A DNA stretch of 5,962 bases, taken from assembly GCA_015485245.1 (NCBI GenBank), contig WFTY01000342.1:1-5962 (forward strand), in the 5' to 3' direction. Position numbers and translations under genes: made by a program. This document shows positions 1-5,834 of the stretch, in pieces; position 1 is the first letter of the stretch, and each line of letters starts with the position of its first letter. This stretch comes from Anaerolineales bacterium (GTDB lineage Bacteria; Chloroflexota; Anaerolineae; Anaerolineales; UBA11858). The notes below the pieces were generated by a model that saw only the letters and a program-made list of their open reading frames with translations, had not been told where the DNA came from and searched no databases.

Positions 1-914
1 GGATCCACGAGGCTGGCGCGCGCGTCGTCCATCGCGCAGCGGAAGCCGACATCGATCCAGGCGGTCAGCGGGCCGCGGGCCTCGCGGTAGGTGGTGCGCA
101 GGTATCCCACATCGGAGGTCGTCCAGGCGCCGCCGCGCACCACGCGGTAGCCGCCGCTCTCCGGCCCGGTGGGGTTGACGCGCCCCGGCGCGTAGGTGTT
201 GGCACTATAGTAATCGAAAACCCACTCCCAGACGTTCCCGGCCATGTCGTAGACTCCGTAGGGGCTGGCCCCCTCCGGGAAACTACCCACCGGCGCGGGC
301 CGCGAGAAATCGTCCCCCACCTCGGGGTGCTGCCAGTCGTAGATGCAGTTCTCGCAGAACCAGGCCTTGCTGTGGGCATCCGGGTCATCCCCCCAGGGGT
401 AGATTCCGGCCTCCGCGCCGTGGGCGGCCTTCTCCCACTCGGCTTCGGTCGGCAGGCGCTTGCCCGTCCAGGCGCAGTACGCGGTGGCGTCTTCCCAGGT
501 GACGTTGACCACCGCGCCATTGGAGATCTCCGCTGCGAAGGCATACGCAAAACCGTTGTTGTCCTGCTCCGCCGGGGGCTGGCAGGCGCCCGCTTCGACG
601 CAGGCGGCGTATTCGGCGTGGGTGACCTCGAACACGTCGATCCAGAAGGCGTCCAGGGTGACCGTGTGCTGCGGTTTTTCATCGTCGTTGGCCGCGGTGT
701 CGCCCGGCGCGGCGCCCATCAGGAAATCGCCCTGGGGCACAAAGGCCATCGGCCGCCAGTCGGCGCGCGAGAGCCTCACCGTGCCGGCGCCAGGGGTGGG
801 CAGGGGCGTGGACGCGGCTTGCTGCGCCGCGCTGCTGACCGGCGCTCGGCTGAAGGCCAGGATGAACACAGTTAAAAAGAATACCAGCACATAGGGAGGA
901 ATTCTTTTATTCAT
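1..914 (-). CDS. Exported FGE-sulfatase (SUMF1)-domain protein, 3' end cut by window
   Basis: 304 codons are visible and the stop lies beyond position 1. Residues 1-29 form a Sec signal peptide: MNKR, a hydrophobic core at 8-22, and a likely cut near VSSAA. A Ser/Thr/Pro/Ala linker (30-45) leads into a full formylglycine-generating-enzyme-like domain (about 54-296). Family landmarks are FVPQGDFLMG (58-67), DEKPQHTV (78-85), FWIDVFEVTHAEY (90-102), TWEDATAYCAWTGKRLPTEA (139-158), YPWGD (172-176), YGVYDMAGNVWEW (219-231), RVVRGGAW (257-264) and GFRCA (290-294). The catalytic Cys pair of true sulfatase-activating FGEs is absent: no cysteine occurs between residues 190 and 293, and the active-site stretch reads GGAWTTSDVGYLR. 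Sulfatase activation is therefore unlikely; the fold also serves in other oxidases and in non-catalytic binding proteins. A CENC motif at 187-190 could bind metal or form a disulfide. GFRCA normally lies near the domain end, so little of the domain is missing. The start is 7 nt after the upstream stop, with a weak Shine-Dalgarno. Confidence 0.93.
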   Translation of the reverse strand, partial: MNKRIPPYVLVFFLTVFILAFSRAPVSSAAQQAASTPLPTPGAGTVRLSRADWRPMAFVPQGDFLMGAAPGDTAANDDEKPQHTVTLDAFWIDVFEVTHAEYAACVEAGACQPPAEQDNNGFAYAFAAEISNGAVVNVTWEDATAYCAWTGKRLPTEAEWEKAAHGAEAGIYPWGDDPDAHSKAWFCENCIYDWQHPEVGDDFSRPAPVGSFPEGASPYGVYDMAGNVWEWVFDYYSANTYAPGRVNPTGPESGGYRVVRGGAWTTSDVGYLRTTYREARGPLTAWIDVGFRCAMDDARASLVD

Positions 915-921
915 GGTCGTC

Positions 922-1440
922 TCAATTTTGCCTGTCCGGCAAACCAGTGGCTTCTGCGATCATGGCGATGGCCCTGTCGCGCTGCTTGAAGCCGGTTTCG
1001 ACCAGCGGGAAAAACCGCCCATCCGCGGAGACCAGGCCGACCTGGAAAATCTGAAAGGCTTCTTCATCCTTTCTCGATCGATTGAGGTAGCCGGAAACGG
1101 CCCGGCCCACGCCGCTGAACCCGCTCAGGGGGTAAGTCTCTACCCCTTTGGTCACCTGCCCGGTAGATTTTTCAACCGTCATGCCGGGGGTGCGCAGGTC
1201 ACGCAAACTGCTGCGCGAGACCGCGTAGGCCAGGTATCCCAGGCCCAGCGCCCAGAGTAAACCGATGAAAGAAAACCCATCCGAGAAGGCGCCGATTAAA
1301 GAAAAGAGCGCGAAGATCGCCAGCGGGATTCCCAGCACCAACCCGACGGCGCTTCGCAGGCGGCGGGGCTTGATGGACAGGTCGCCGTTGGGCTGGCGGA
1401 TCAGGGTGGCATTGTTGACTACAAGTTTGGTTTCAGACAT
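922..1440 (-). CDS. Hypothetical membrane protein, two helices plus PH-like C-terminal region
   Basis: This is a 172-aa protein of no family I can name. Residues 1-29 are polar and basic at the end (KPRRLR). Two hydrophobic helices follow (about 30-51 and 56-74), forming a hairpin. Residues 85-172 look beta-rich with a final helix. The segments MTVEKSTGQV, YPLSGFSGVG, FQIFQVGLVSADGRFFPL and the closing DRAIAMIAEATGLP follow the strand-turn-strand and terminal-helix pattern of small membrane-anchored PH-like proteins. That resemblance is inferred from pattern, not a confirmed domain hit. The start is supported by AAGGAG at 1454-1449, 8 nt upstream. It ends 7 nt before the FGE-like gene, so the two are probably co-translated. 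By contrast it is 71 nt downstream of the preceding gene, a larger gap where a secondary promoter could sit, although none is convincing. Confidence 0.85.
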   Translation of the reverse strand: MSETKLVVNNATLIRQPNGDLSIKPRRLRSAVGLVLGIPLAIFALFSLIGAFSDGFSFIGLLWALGLGYLAYAVSRSSLRDLRTPGMTVEKSTGQVTKGVETYPLSGFSGVGRAVSGYLNRSRKDEEAFQIFQVGLVSADGRFFPLVETGFKQRDRAIAMIAEATGLPDRQN

Positions 1441-1511
1441 TTTTAATTCTCCTTTTCCTGAATAACGAAGACGGCCGCGGCGCTGCCTCGAAGGCGGGGT
1501 TGAACGCTTTT

Positions 1512-1979
1512 TCAGTCTTTACGCTGCGCACCGAAAAGCAATAAACTGGCATGGCCGACAAGCCCCGCGGCCAGTCCGCCAGCTACTGCGGGGAAGGCGA
1601 TCGCCCAGTTCATTTGGCCCAACCATTGCGGCAATCTGACATCGGACAGGGTACGCGTCAGCAGCGTGCCGAGGGTGAGCGCCGCGCCTCCCGCCAGCGC
1701 CGCCCCCAGCGCCCAGATCGCTGCAAGCCCGGCCGCGTGTTGGATGCCAAATGCCGGTTTCGCCAAGCGCAGCGCGCCCGCGCTGAAGACCCCGGCAATC
1801 AGAAATCCCAGGACGAAAAAGGCCAGGATTTTCAACGACCAGGTCAGGAAGAAACCTTCCGGCAGCCCGCCGGGATAGTTGAAGAGTTCTCCCTGAACAT
1901 CGATCATCTGAAACGCGCCGCTCCCCCAACCGATGGCCCAGCCCAGCGCGCCTGAGACCACCATTCCGGTTTTTCGCAT
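1512..1979 (-). CDS. Hypothetical four-helix membrane protein, paralogue of the 217-aa protein upstream
   Basis: A 155-aa, very hydrophobic protein with about four transmembrane helices (roughly 6-24, 50-71, 81-106, 123-149) and a short charged tail (AQRKD). It is clearly related to the protein encoded at 3845-4498. GALGWAIGWG (10-19) matches GSLGWGIGWG. The segment 49-98 matches 52-100 of the paralogue, sharing a K..A.F.LG.LIA pattern and an HAA.LA motif. The last helix, with AGGLAAGL, matches VGGFVAGM. The paralogue carries one or two additional central helices. Function is unknown; Gly- and Ala-rich helices suggest tight packing or oligomerisation. The start ATG follows AGGAGG at 1998-1993 by 13 nt, longer than usual. 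An ATG at 2007 in another frame overlaps the upstream stop as ATGA, but it opens an Arg-rich, non-membrane frame and was not preferred. Confidence 0.85.
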   Translation of the reverse strand: MRKTGMVVSGALGWAIGWGSGAFQMIDVQGELFNYPGGLPEGFFLTWSLKILAFFVLGFLIAGVFSAGALRLAKPAFGIQHAAGLAAIWALGAALAGGAALTLGTLLTRTLSDVRLPQWLGQMNWAIAFPAVAGGLAAGLVGHASLLLFGAQRKD

Positions 1980-1992
1980 TTTGGAATCGCTG

Positions 1993-1998
1993 CCTCCT
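1993..1998 (-). promoter_or_regulatory. Shine-Dalgarno AGGAGG with long 13-nt spacer
   Basis: A perfect AGGAGG lies just after the stop of the 85-aa gene. Its 13-nt distance to the ATG at 1979 is long for an efficient site. No in-frame ATG, GTG or TTG lies nearer to it, so the 1979 start still stands. Initiation may be weaker than for neighbouring genes. Confidence 0.6.
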
Positions 1999-2003
1999 GA
2001 TAT

Positions 2004-2261
2004 TCATCCTTCCTCATCTGACGAGAACTTCCGATAAGCGTAAATGCCTCCTGCAATGCCGCCGATCAAGGCCGCGGGCAGCGTGCAGAGGATCACAATC
2101 AAGATTGGCAGCGAACCGCTGAACTCCCCGACGAGGGGATAGGTCAGGTTCACGATGGGCTTGTAGAGCGTGATATTGACCCCAACGAAAGCCCCGCCGC
2201 AAAGCAGGGTTCCCATAAAGCCGGCCAGCAGGCTAAAGGTTACGCGTTTTCCCTGGCTCAT
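2004..2261 (-). CDS. Small double-helix membrane protein
   Basis: An 85-aa protein with two hydrophobic helices (about 8-30 and 51-75), joined by a roughly 20-residue loop with few charges. A basic stretch (YAYRKF) follows, then an acidic C-terminus (SSDEEG). The second helix ends in GGIAGGIYAY, a glycine-zipper-like pattern that suits helix packing or homo-oligomers. Basic residues flank the helices on both termini, so both ends probably face the cytoplasm by the positive-inside rule. No family was recognised. The start is 2 nt after the stop of the PH-like gene (TAG-CC-ATG), with a modest GGGAG upstream. Translation is therefore likely coupled to that gene, which suggests the two membrane proteins are needed together. 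No signal peptide cleavage site or lipobox is evident. Confidence 0.8.
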   Translation of the reverse strand: MSQGKRVTFSLLAGFMGTLLCGGAFVGVNITLYKPIVNLTYPLVGEFSGSLPILIVILCTLPAALIGGIAGGIYAYRKFSSDEEG

Positions 2262-2263
2262 GG

Positions 2264-2791
2264 CTAACTCCCAAGCAACTTGCCCACCAGGTAAATCAGA
2301 ACCGGCAGAACACAGGCTAGGAAAATCACGATGCCGCCCAGGATGACGACGATCTTCAAGGCCGGGGAACCTTTGCTCTGGATGATCTCCGCCTGCGGGA
2401 AAGCCACCTGGAAGGCCTCGAGATCGTCGGGCAGGCCCTGGATGTTCAGTTTGAGGGGCGGGCCTCCCGCGGTGGCGACCTTCTCCAGGGTCAGCGAGGG
2501 CCGCCCCTGGCGCTGGCGGGCTTTGACGAAGACGCGCCGCACCTGCTCGTTGGGGATGATCCGGGTTTTGCTCGAATCGTTCAGGTCTTCGATCACCACC
2601 CGGCGGTTGGTCACCCCAACCGTCTGCCCGGAGGTGCGGCTGACCTGCTGTTGTTCGAGGGCTGGCCGTATTTGGGGTCTGCCCGGCTGTTGAACAGGCG
2701 CGCTGCTGAAGGAGACGCTTTTGGTGGTGGTCACCGGGCCAAAGAGAATCTCCTCACCGGGTTCCAGTTGAAAAAAACGAAATCCTGTCAT
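2264..2791 (-). CDS. PH-like-domain protein with C-terminal membrane anchor
   Basis: A 175-aa protein. It opens with FRFFQLEPGEEILFGPV, and residues 55-67 read GQTVGVTNRRVVI. Next come RIIPNEQVRRVFV (77-89), SLTLEKV and LKLNIQGL. This is the order typical of bacterial PH-like modules, where a 'GE.il...' strand is followed by 'T.rRvi' and an 'ip...I..v' strand. A Pro/Gln-rich insert (about 28-54) breaks the early strands. A helix, DDLEAFQVAFP (122-132), closes the module, and a single transmembrane helix (145-171) anchors it at the C-terminus. It probably sits on the cytoplasmic face as a tail-anchored protein; ligand and role are unknown. The open frame continues 38 codons further upstream into the preceding gene. 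I chose the internal ATG at 2791 because AAGGAGG lies 5 nt before it and the upstream codons overlap another well-supported gene. Confidence 0.85.
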   Translation of the reverse strand: MTGFRFFQLEPGEEILFGPVTTTKSVSFSSAPVQQPGRPQIRPALEQQQVSRTSGQTVGVTNRRVVIEDLNDSSKTRIIPNEQVRRVFVKARQRQGRPSLTLEKVATAGGPPLKLNIQGLPDDLEAFQVAFPQAEIIQSKGSPALKIVVILGGIVIFLACVLPVLIYLVGKLLGS

Positions 2792-2796
2792 TTGAG

Positions 2797-2804
2797 CCTC
2801 CTTA
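2797..2804 (-). promoter_or_regulatory. Stop codon fused to Shine-Dalgarno (TAAGGAGG)
   Basis: The TAA stop of the 332-aa gene (2804-2802) shares bases with the AAGGAGG ribosome-binding site of the PH-like gene. The start codon follows after 5 nt. Ribosomes finishing the upstream gene end on the next gene's binding site, which favours coupled translation and decides the 2791 start. Confidence 0.8.
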
Positions 2805-3800
2805 TCTCTCCATGTCGAAATAGAACAGGAAAAAATTATCCTTGCTCCGGGTGTTTGCCATCCCCATGGCGAAGAAATTTTCGGAAGTGGGAGTGATCCC
2901 TGCATTTTTCTTAAGCCACGAAAAAAACTGCATCTGCATGGCCTGAGGGGTGTGAATCATGGGGCCGGCGTATTGTGGATTGATGGCAAAATTTTGAGTC
3001 TTGGAGTGCATTTGCTCATTTGCAATAGCGTTGAATCTGTCATTATGCTCTTTCAACCATTCAGAGGCGTTGCGCACACCATCATACAAATCCTGCGTGG
3101 ACAATTTTTCGGGAGTGAACACCATGACATACGCCACCTTGACCGCTGGGAGGGCACTATCGGCGCGCCCGGCTGCCGGTGCGGAACCAGCCGCTTTTTG
3201 CAGCGTGCTCCCCGGTTGAGAAGGCGCAGCGCCTCCCCCGGAGAAGGCGCTCGGCGCTTCCCGCCTGAGGATGTTCTCCAGAATATCGGGGTGCTTCAGC
3301 CCGCCGATATTTTTCTTCATCCCATCGCGGCGGGTGAGGGTGAAATAGTAATTGATCGGCCTGCGCCCCGCGGTGGCAGTATATCCCTTGCGGCGGGCAT
3401 AGACGGGTTCGACCTCGGCCTTTGCCAGTTCCGGCCAGAAAAACACGGCCTTCCCCCGCCAGTCAGAAACCACCAGCCCATTTTCATAATATTCAACCCT
3501 TGCTTTTACGCCGCTATAGTAGTTGAAGCCATTGACCAGGGTCAGCACAAAGAAAATGCCTGCCAGGATGAGGGCGGTCTGAATTTTATTTTGTCGGAAG
3601 GAGCCAGTGGAATCGAAAATGGCGGGCGGGCTGTTATAGGCGTTGACCGCGGTGATGATCTCGGCCACGAAAATGATCAGGCAAAAGATCGTTGCGCCGA
3701 GGATCACTTTCCCCGGCAGCTTGCGCATACGGAGGGTGCGCTTATGCTCGCCGAGGCGCCAGTCGCTTTTTCCCATGGAGGGGTGATTTTCTATCGCCAT
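2802..3800 (-). CDS. Membrane protein with PH-like module, linker and unrecognised C-terminal domain
   Basis: A 332-aa protein. It has a basic N-terminus, then two transmembrane helices (about 32-53 and 74-92) separated by a short external loop. A beta-rich module follows at 98-181: VEYYENGLVVSDWRGK, FFWPELAKAEVEPV, NYYFTLTRRDG, then a helix at HPDILENILRREA. The layout resembles PH-like domains such as those of DUF6585-type membrane proteins, where 'yedGLv...r' precedes 'f.W.ei..v' and 'yt..r.DG'. This is inferred by pattern. A Gly/Ala/Ser/Pro linker (182-218) leads to a separate domain (219-332) that I do not recognise. Its landmarks are VAYVMVFTPEKLSTQDLYDG, SEWLKEHNDRFNAIA, MQFFSWLKKNAGI and FFLFYFDMER. 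The start at 3800 has AAGGAA 6 nt upstream. A 400-codon frame starting at 4004 was rejected because its first 68 codons overlap the preceding gene and read as low-quality Arg-rich sequence. Confidence 0.85.
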   Translation of the reverse strand: MAIENHPSMGKSDWRLGEHKRTLRMRKLPGKVILGATIFCLIIFVAEIITAVNAYNSPPAIFDSTGSFRQNKIQTALILAGIFFVLTLVNGFNYYSGVKARVEYYENGLVVSDWRGKAVFFWPELAKAEVEPVYARRKGYTATAGRRPINYYFTLTRRDGMKKNIGGLKHPDILENILRREAPSAFSGGGAAPSQPGSTLQKAAGSAPAAGRADSALPAVKVAYVMVFTPEKLSTQDLYDGVRNASEWLKEHNDRFNAIANEQMHSKTQNFAINPQYAGPMIHTPQAMQMQFFSWLKKNAGITPTSENFFAMGMANTRSKDNFFLFYFDMER

Positions 3801-3844
3801 TGCAGCTTCCTTTTCAGGGACTCGCCAGCGTTTTAGTTTGCGGG

Positions 3845-4498
3845 CTACATGGATGGTGAGAGCGTTTCTCCCTGATGGGGAGATTCCACGCCCGGGATCA
3901 ACGCGCCATTGGCAATCATCCCGGCTACAAATCCGCCGACCAGCCCGAAGAACCAGGATGGGAGGGAGGCGATTACCCCGCCCAGCGTCAGGGCCAGCGC
4001 CCATTTTGCGGCGATCACGATGAGACGCGTTTCCCGGAGGGCGGGGTTGGCGCGCCGGGCAGTCCGGGCTGACAGCAGCCCGATGACGCTGCCCAGCAGC
4101 CCCATCACCAGCGGCGCTATGCAGAAATAGAAACCCAGCCAGATCAGGAATAATTGTTCAGCCGGAAGGGCGTATTGGGAGATGAAAACCAGGATAAACC
4201 CCATCGGTGCGGCGGGGATCACCCCGGAGGCAATCAGCGCGGCCGCGTGCCCGAATCGGAATCCGGGGGTGGATTTCCACAACATCAGGGCGGTGGCGAG
4301 CGTGGCGATGAGCATCCCCAGGATGAAATAGGCGGTCATCTTGCTGTAGTAACGAGTGTAAAACTCCACAGACTGCAAGAAAAAACCTTGCGCGACGGAG
4401 CGGCTGTAAGCGGTCATCAGCCCGCGGGCAAGCCCCCAGCCGATCCCCCAGCCCAGGCTGCCCAACGCCGCGGTTTTCAAACGCTGTTTTTTGCTCAT
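3845..4498 (-). CDS. Hypothetical polytopic membrane protein, longer paralogue of the 155-aa protein
   Basis: A 217-aa integral membrane protein with about five or six helices (roughly 8-30, 54-74, 82-108, 114-142, 158-178, 182-203). A basic cytoplasmic loop (ARTARRANPALRETR, 144-158) and a polar C-terminal tail (PGVESPHQGETLSPSM) stand out. The N-terminal GSLGWGIGWGLARG, the central K..AYFILGMLIA and HAAALIA segments, and the final GLVGGFVAGM helix are shared with the product of 1512-1979. Duplication followed by loss or gain of the middle helices is likely. No family name or active-site motif was recognised. The start codon is 1 nt after the stop of the YdjM-like gene (TGA-T-ATG), and GGAGG lies 9 nt upstream inside that gene's end. 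Translation coupling is therefore probable. A 44-nt gap without a clear hairpin separates it from the next gene. Confidence 0.88.
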   Translation of the reverse strand: MSKKQRLKTAALGSLGWGIGWGLARGLMTAYSRSVAQGFFLQSVEFYTRYYSKMTAYFILGMLIATLATALMLWKSTPGFRFGHAAALIASGVIPAAPMGFILVFISQYALPAEQLFLIWLGFYFCIAPLVMGLLGSVIGLLSARTARRANPALRETRLIVIAAKWALALTLGGVIASLPSWFFGLVGGFVAGMIANGALIPGVESPHQGETLSPSM

Positions 4499-4499
4499 A

Positions 4500-5174
4500 T
4501 CAACCTGCCTCCACTGTGGCGCGCATCCGCACCGTGACGCGGAACGCCAGAATCAGCGAGAGCAGGTACAGCGCGCCGAAGATGGTGTTGAACCCTTTGC
4601 TCATGGTATAAACCAGGATGGTGAAGACCACGAACAGCACACCCTGGATGATGGTCCAAAAGCGCAGGCGGCCCAGGTAATCGCCATCGGTGCCGCGGCG
4701 GCGGGCCGTGCGTTCCAGCGCCACAAAGAAGAGGGCGAAACACAACATCTCGGCGGGCAGCATGAACTTGCTCCACCACTCCGGCGGGGTGACTCCCTCC
4801 CACAGGTTGACCCACACCGGCAGCGGCCAGAGGAGTTCCACCCCGTTGAACCAGGCCACCAGATCCAACAGCACGTGTGTCACCATGCCAATGCCCAGCC
4901 CCAGACCCAGGTTGCCCCATGAAGGGCGTTTGAAGACCGCTGCGAGGATATAGAAGACCACGATCAACGCGGCGATGGTGATCAGGCTGTGGGTGAAGGT
5001 GCGGTGCAGCCCTTCCGTGGACCGCCCGGTGACGGTGGCAAACGCCACGGCGAAGTTATCCGCGTCAGGCAGCATGGTGCCCAGCACAATGCCGAGCGCC
5101 AGCAAGGTTCGGTGGGGTGTCCATTTGCGGACCGCCATACCAACCATTCCATGAATTCCTGCTTGTGGCATCAT
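4500..5174 (-). CDS. YdjM-family inner-membrane putative metal-dependent hydrolase
   Basis: A 224-aa membrane protein matching the YdjM/DUF457 family (LexA-binding, inner-membrane-associated putative hydrolases, Pfam PF04307) by its spaced motifs. These are an N-terminal His in GIHGMVG (7-13), LPDADN (35-40), HRTFTHS (57-63), and THVLLDLVAWFNGVELLWPL (99-118) with His100 and Asp104. In this family the His and Asp residues are thought to bind metal, and a distant relation to zinc-dependent phospholipase C has been proposed. No substrate is established. Hydrophobic helices lie near 23-34, 63-80, 89-106, 138-152, 172-190 and 196-211. Two start codons stand side by side (5174 and 5171). AAAGGAG at 5184-5178 is 3 nt from the first and 6 nt from the second, so Met2 may be the true start. 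It follows the orphan gene after 83 nt and runs into the next gene with a 1-nt gap. The E. coli namesake is SOS-regulated; no LexA box was recognised here. Confidence 0.9.
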   Translation of the reverse strand: MMPQAGIHGMVGMAVRKWTPHRTLLALGIVLGTMLPDADNFAVAFATVTGRSTEGLHRTFTHSLITIAALIVVFYILAAVFKRPSWGNLGLGLGIGMVTHVLLDLVAWFNGVELLWPLPVWVNLWEGVTPPEWWSKFMLPAEMLCFALFFVALERTARRRGTDGDYLGRLRFWTIIQGVLFVVFTILVYTMSKGFNTIFGALYLLSLILAFRVTVRMRATVEAG

Positions 5175-5177
5175 ATA

Positions 5178-5184
5178 CTCCTTT
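5178..5184 (-). promoter_or_regulatory. Shine-Dalgarno AAAGGAG before tandem ATG codons
   Basis: The site sits 3 nt before the ATG at 5174 and 6 nt before the ATG at 5171. The spacing favours the second ATG, which would shorten the YdjM-like protein by one residue. Confidence 0.65.
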
Positions 5185-5257
5185 CTGTCAGATTAGACTT
5201 TCTCAACCAGGATGATGAGGATCGGGATGACCCACAAAGACGTTTTTTTGACCACCG

Positions 5258-5785
5258 TTACCTTTTTGGAGCAGCGCCCATCTGTTCGGAGATCTGGCGG
5301 ATGCGGGTAAAGCCGATGAGCAAGGGAAGAAAAGGATGGGATTCATCTCGCAGGGCTTCCAGGGCTGTGCGATAGACATGCAGTCCATTAGTTGTCATCA
5401 AATAGAATTGCATCATCCCTGCTTCAGGCACGGAGAGATCCTCAGTGGGCTGTGTTTGTTCCAACAGGGTTTGCGCCTGCTCGACCAGGTCTCTGGCGAT
5501 CTGGTTGATTTCCGGGATGCTGCCCAGGCCTAATTTGCCGCCGCCGGGTGAGGGCATAAAGGTTGATTCTCCGGTCAGGAAGGCCGTCGTAGTAAGAACA
5601 AAGAACTTGTTCTTCCCGGTAACCTGTATCCCCACATCCATTAACATGCCGAACACCCGCCCAGCCTCATCAGCCGAAACCCCAGCATTTTCCGGTTTCA
5701 GGGTAAAAATTCCCGCCCGCCATTTATGATAAGCGGGTGTGGCGACGAACTGCGGTTTTTTCGCGCCAAACATTTTTTTGAGCAT
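5258..5785 (-). CDS. Hypothetical soluble protein, no recognised family
   Basis: A 175-aa protein with no signal peptide or long hydrophobic helix, so probably cytoplasmic. It starts with a basic patch (MLKKMFGAKK). The region AGVSADEAGRVFGMLMDVGI (34-53) looks helical. A beta hairpin may follow (KNKFFVLTTTAFLTGESTF, 58-76), then a glycine-rich turn (PSPGGGKLGLGSIPEI, 78-93). Next is an amphipathic, Glu/Gln-rich helix (94-111, ending in a LLEQTQ run), and finally FYLMTTNGLHVYRTALEAL and FTRIRQISEQMG. I cannot assign a function. The gene is the first complete one after the hairpin repeats. AGGAGG ends 5 nt before its ATG, the strongest ribosome-binding site in the window, and a possible promoter lies about 48 nt upstream. 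The 83-nt gap to the YdjM-like gene has no hairpin-plus-T-run terminator, so the two may be co-transcribed. A steric or regulatory partner of the membrane proteins is conceivable, but this is speculation. Confidence 0.85.
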   Translation of the reverse strand: MLKKMFGAKKPQFVATPAYHKWRAGIFTLKPENAGVSADEAGRVFGMLMDVGIQVTGKNKFFVLTTTAFLTGESTFMPSPGGGKLGLGSIPEINQIARDLVEQAQTLLEQTQPTEDLSVPEAGMMQFYLMTTNGLHVYRTALEALRDESHPFLPLLIGFTRIRQISEQMGAAPKR

Positions 5786-5818
5786 CGAATCCTCCTGGAT
5801 AAAACGCTTTCTTTATTA

Positions 5819-5834
5819 CAGTACTTACGCAAGT
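5819..5834. other. Short partial palindrome cagtacttacgcaagt, possible IS-end remnant
   Basis: The motif contains ACTT-ACGC-AAGT, a 4-bp inverted repeat. CAGTACTTACGCA-like sequence is something I recall from the ends of some insertion sequences, notably in cyanobacteria. No transposase and no matching opposite end are present here, so at most this is a solo remnant next to the hairpin repeats. Confidence 0.2.

Noticed and set aside
65..682. A 205-codon minus-strand open frame inside the FGE-like gene
   Set aside because: It is Arg/Pro/Ser/Thr-rich with no domain and is out of frame with the clearly conserved FGE-like protein, so it is a by-product of high GC.
327..894. Two plus-strand open frames (327-875 and 460-894)
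   Set aside because: They are antisense to the conserved FGE-like coding region, with no ribosome-binding site or recognisable protein pattern.
1441..1511. A terminator or promoter in the 71-nt gap
   Set aside because: Only a 4-bp GCCT/AGGC hairpin was seen, without a T-run, and no paired -35 and -10 elements were found.
1519..2007. An open frame starting with an ATGA overlap on the stop of the 85-aa gene
   Set aside because: The overlap looks attractive, but the product is Arg-rich and non-hydrophobic, while the alternative frame gives a membrane protein with a paralogue in the same cluster.
2792..2905. An N-terminal extension of the PH-like gene starting at 2905
   Set aside because: It overlaps the upstream gene's coding end, and the ATG at 2791 has AAGGAGG at 5 nt.
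2952..3836. A 294-codon plus-strand open frame
   Set aside because: It lies antisense to the 332-aa membrane protein, whose helices, ribosome-binding site and operon spacing are coherent; the antisense product has no membrane or domain pattern.
3801..4004. An N-terminal extension of the 332-aa gene starting at 4004
   Set aside because: The extra 68 codons overlap the end of the 217-aa membrane protein gene, are Arg-rich, and lack a Shine-Dalgarno, whereas the ATG at 3800 has one at 6 nt.
5175..5257. A promoter (TCTAAT -10-like box) before the YdjM-like gene
   Set aside because: The box has no acceptable -35 element at 16-18 nt and no extended -10, so the match is likely chance.
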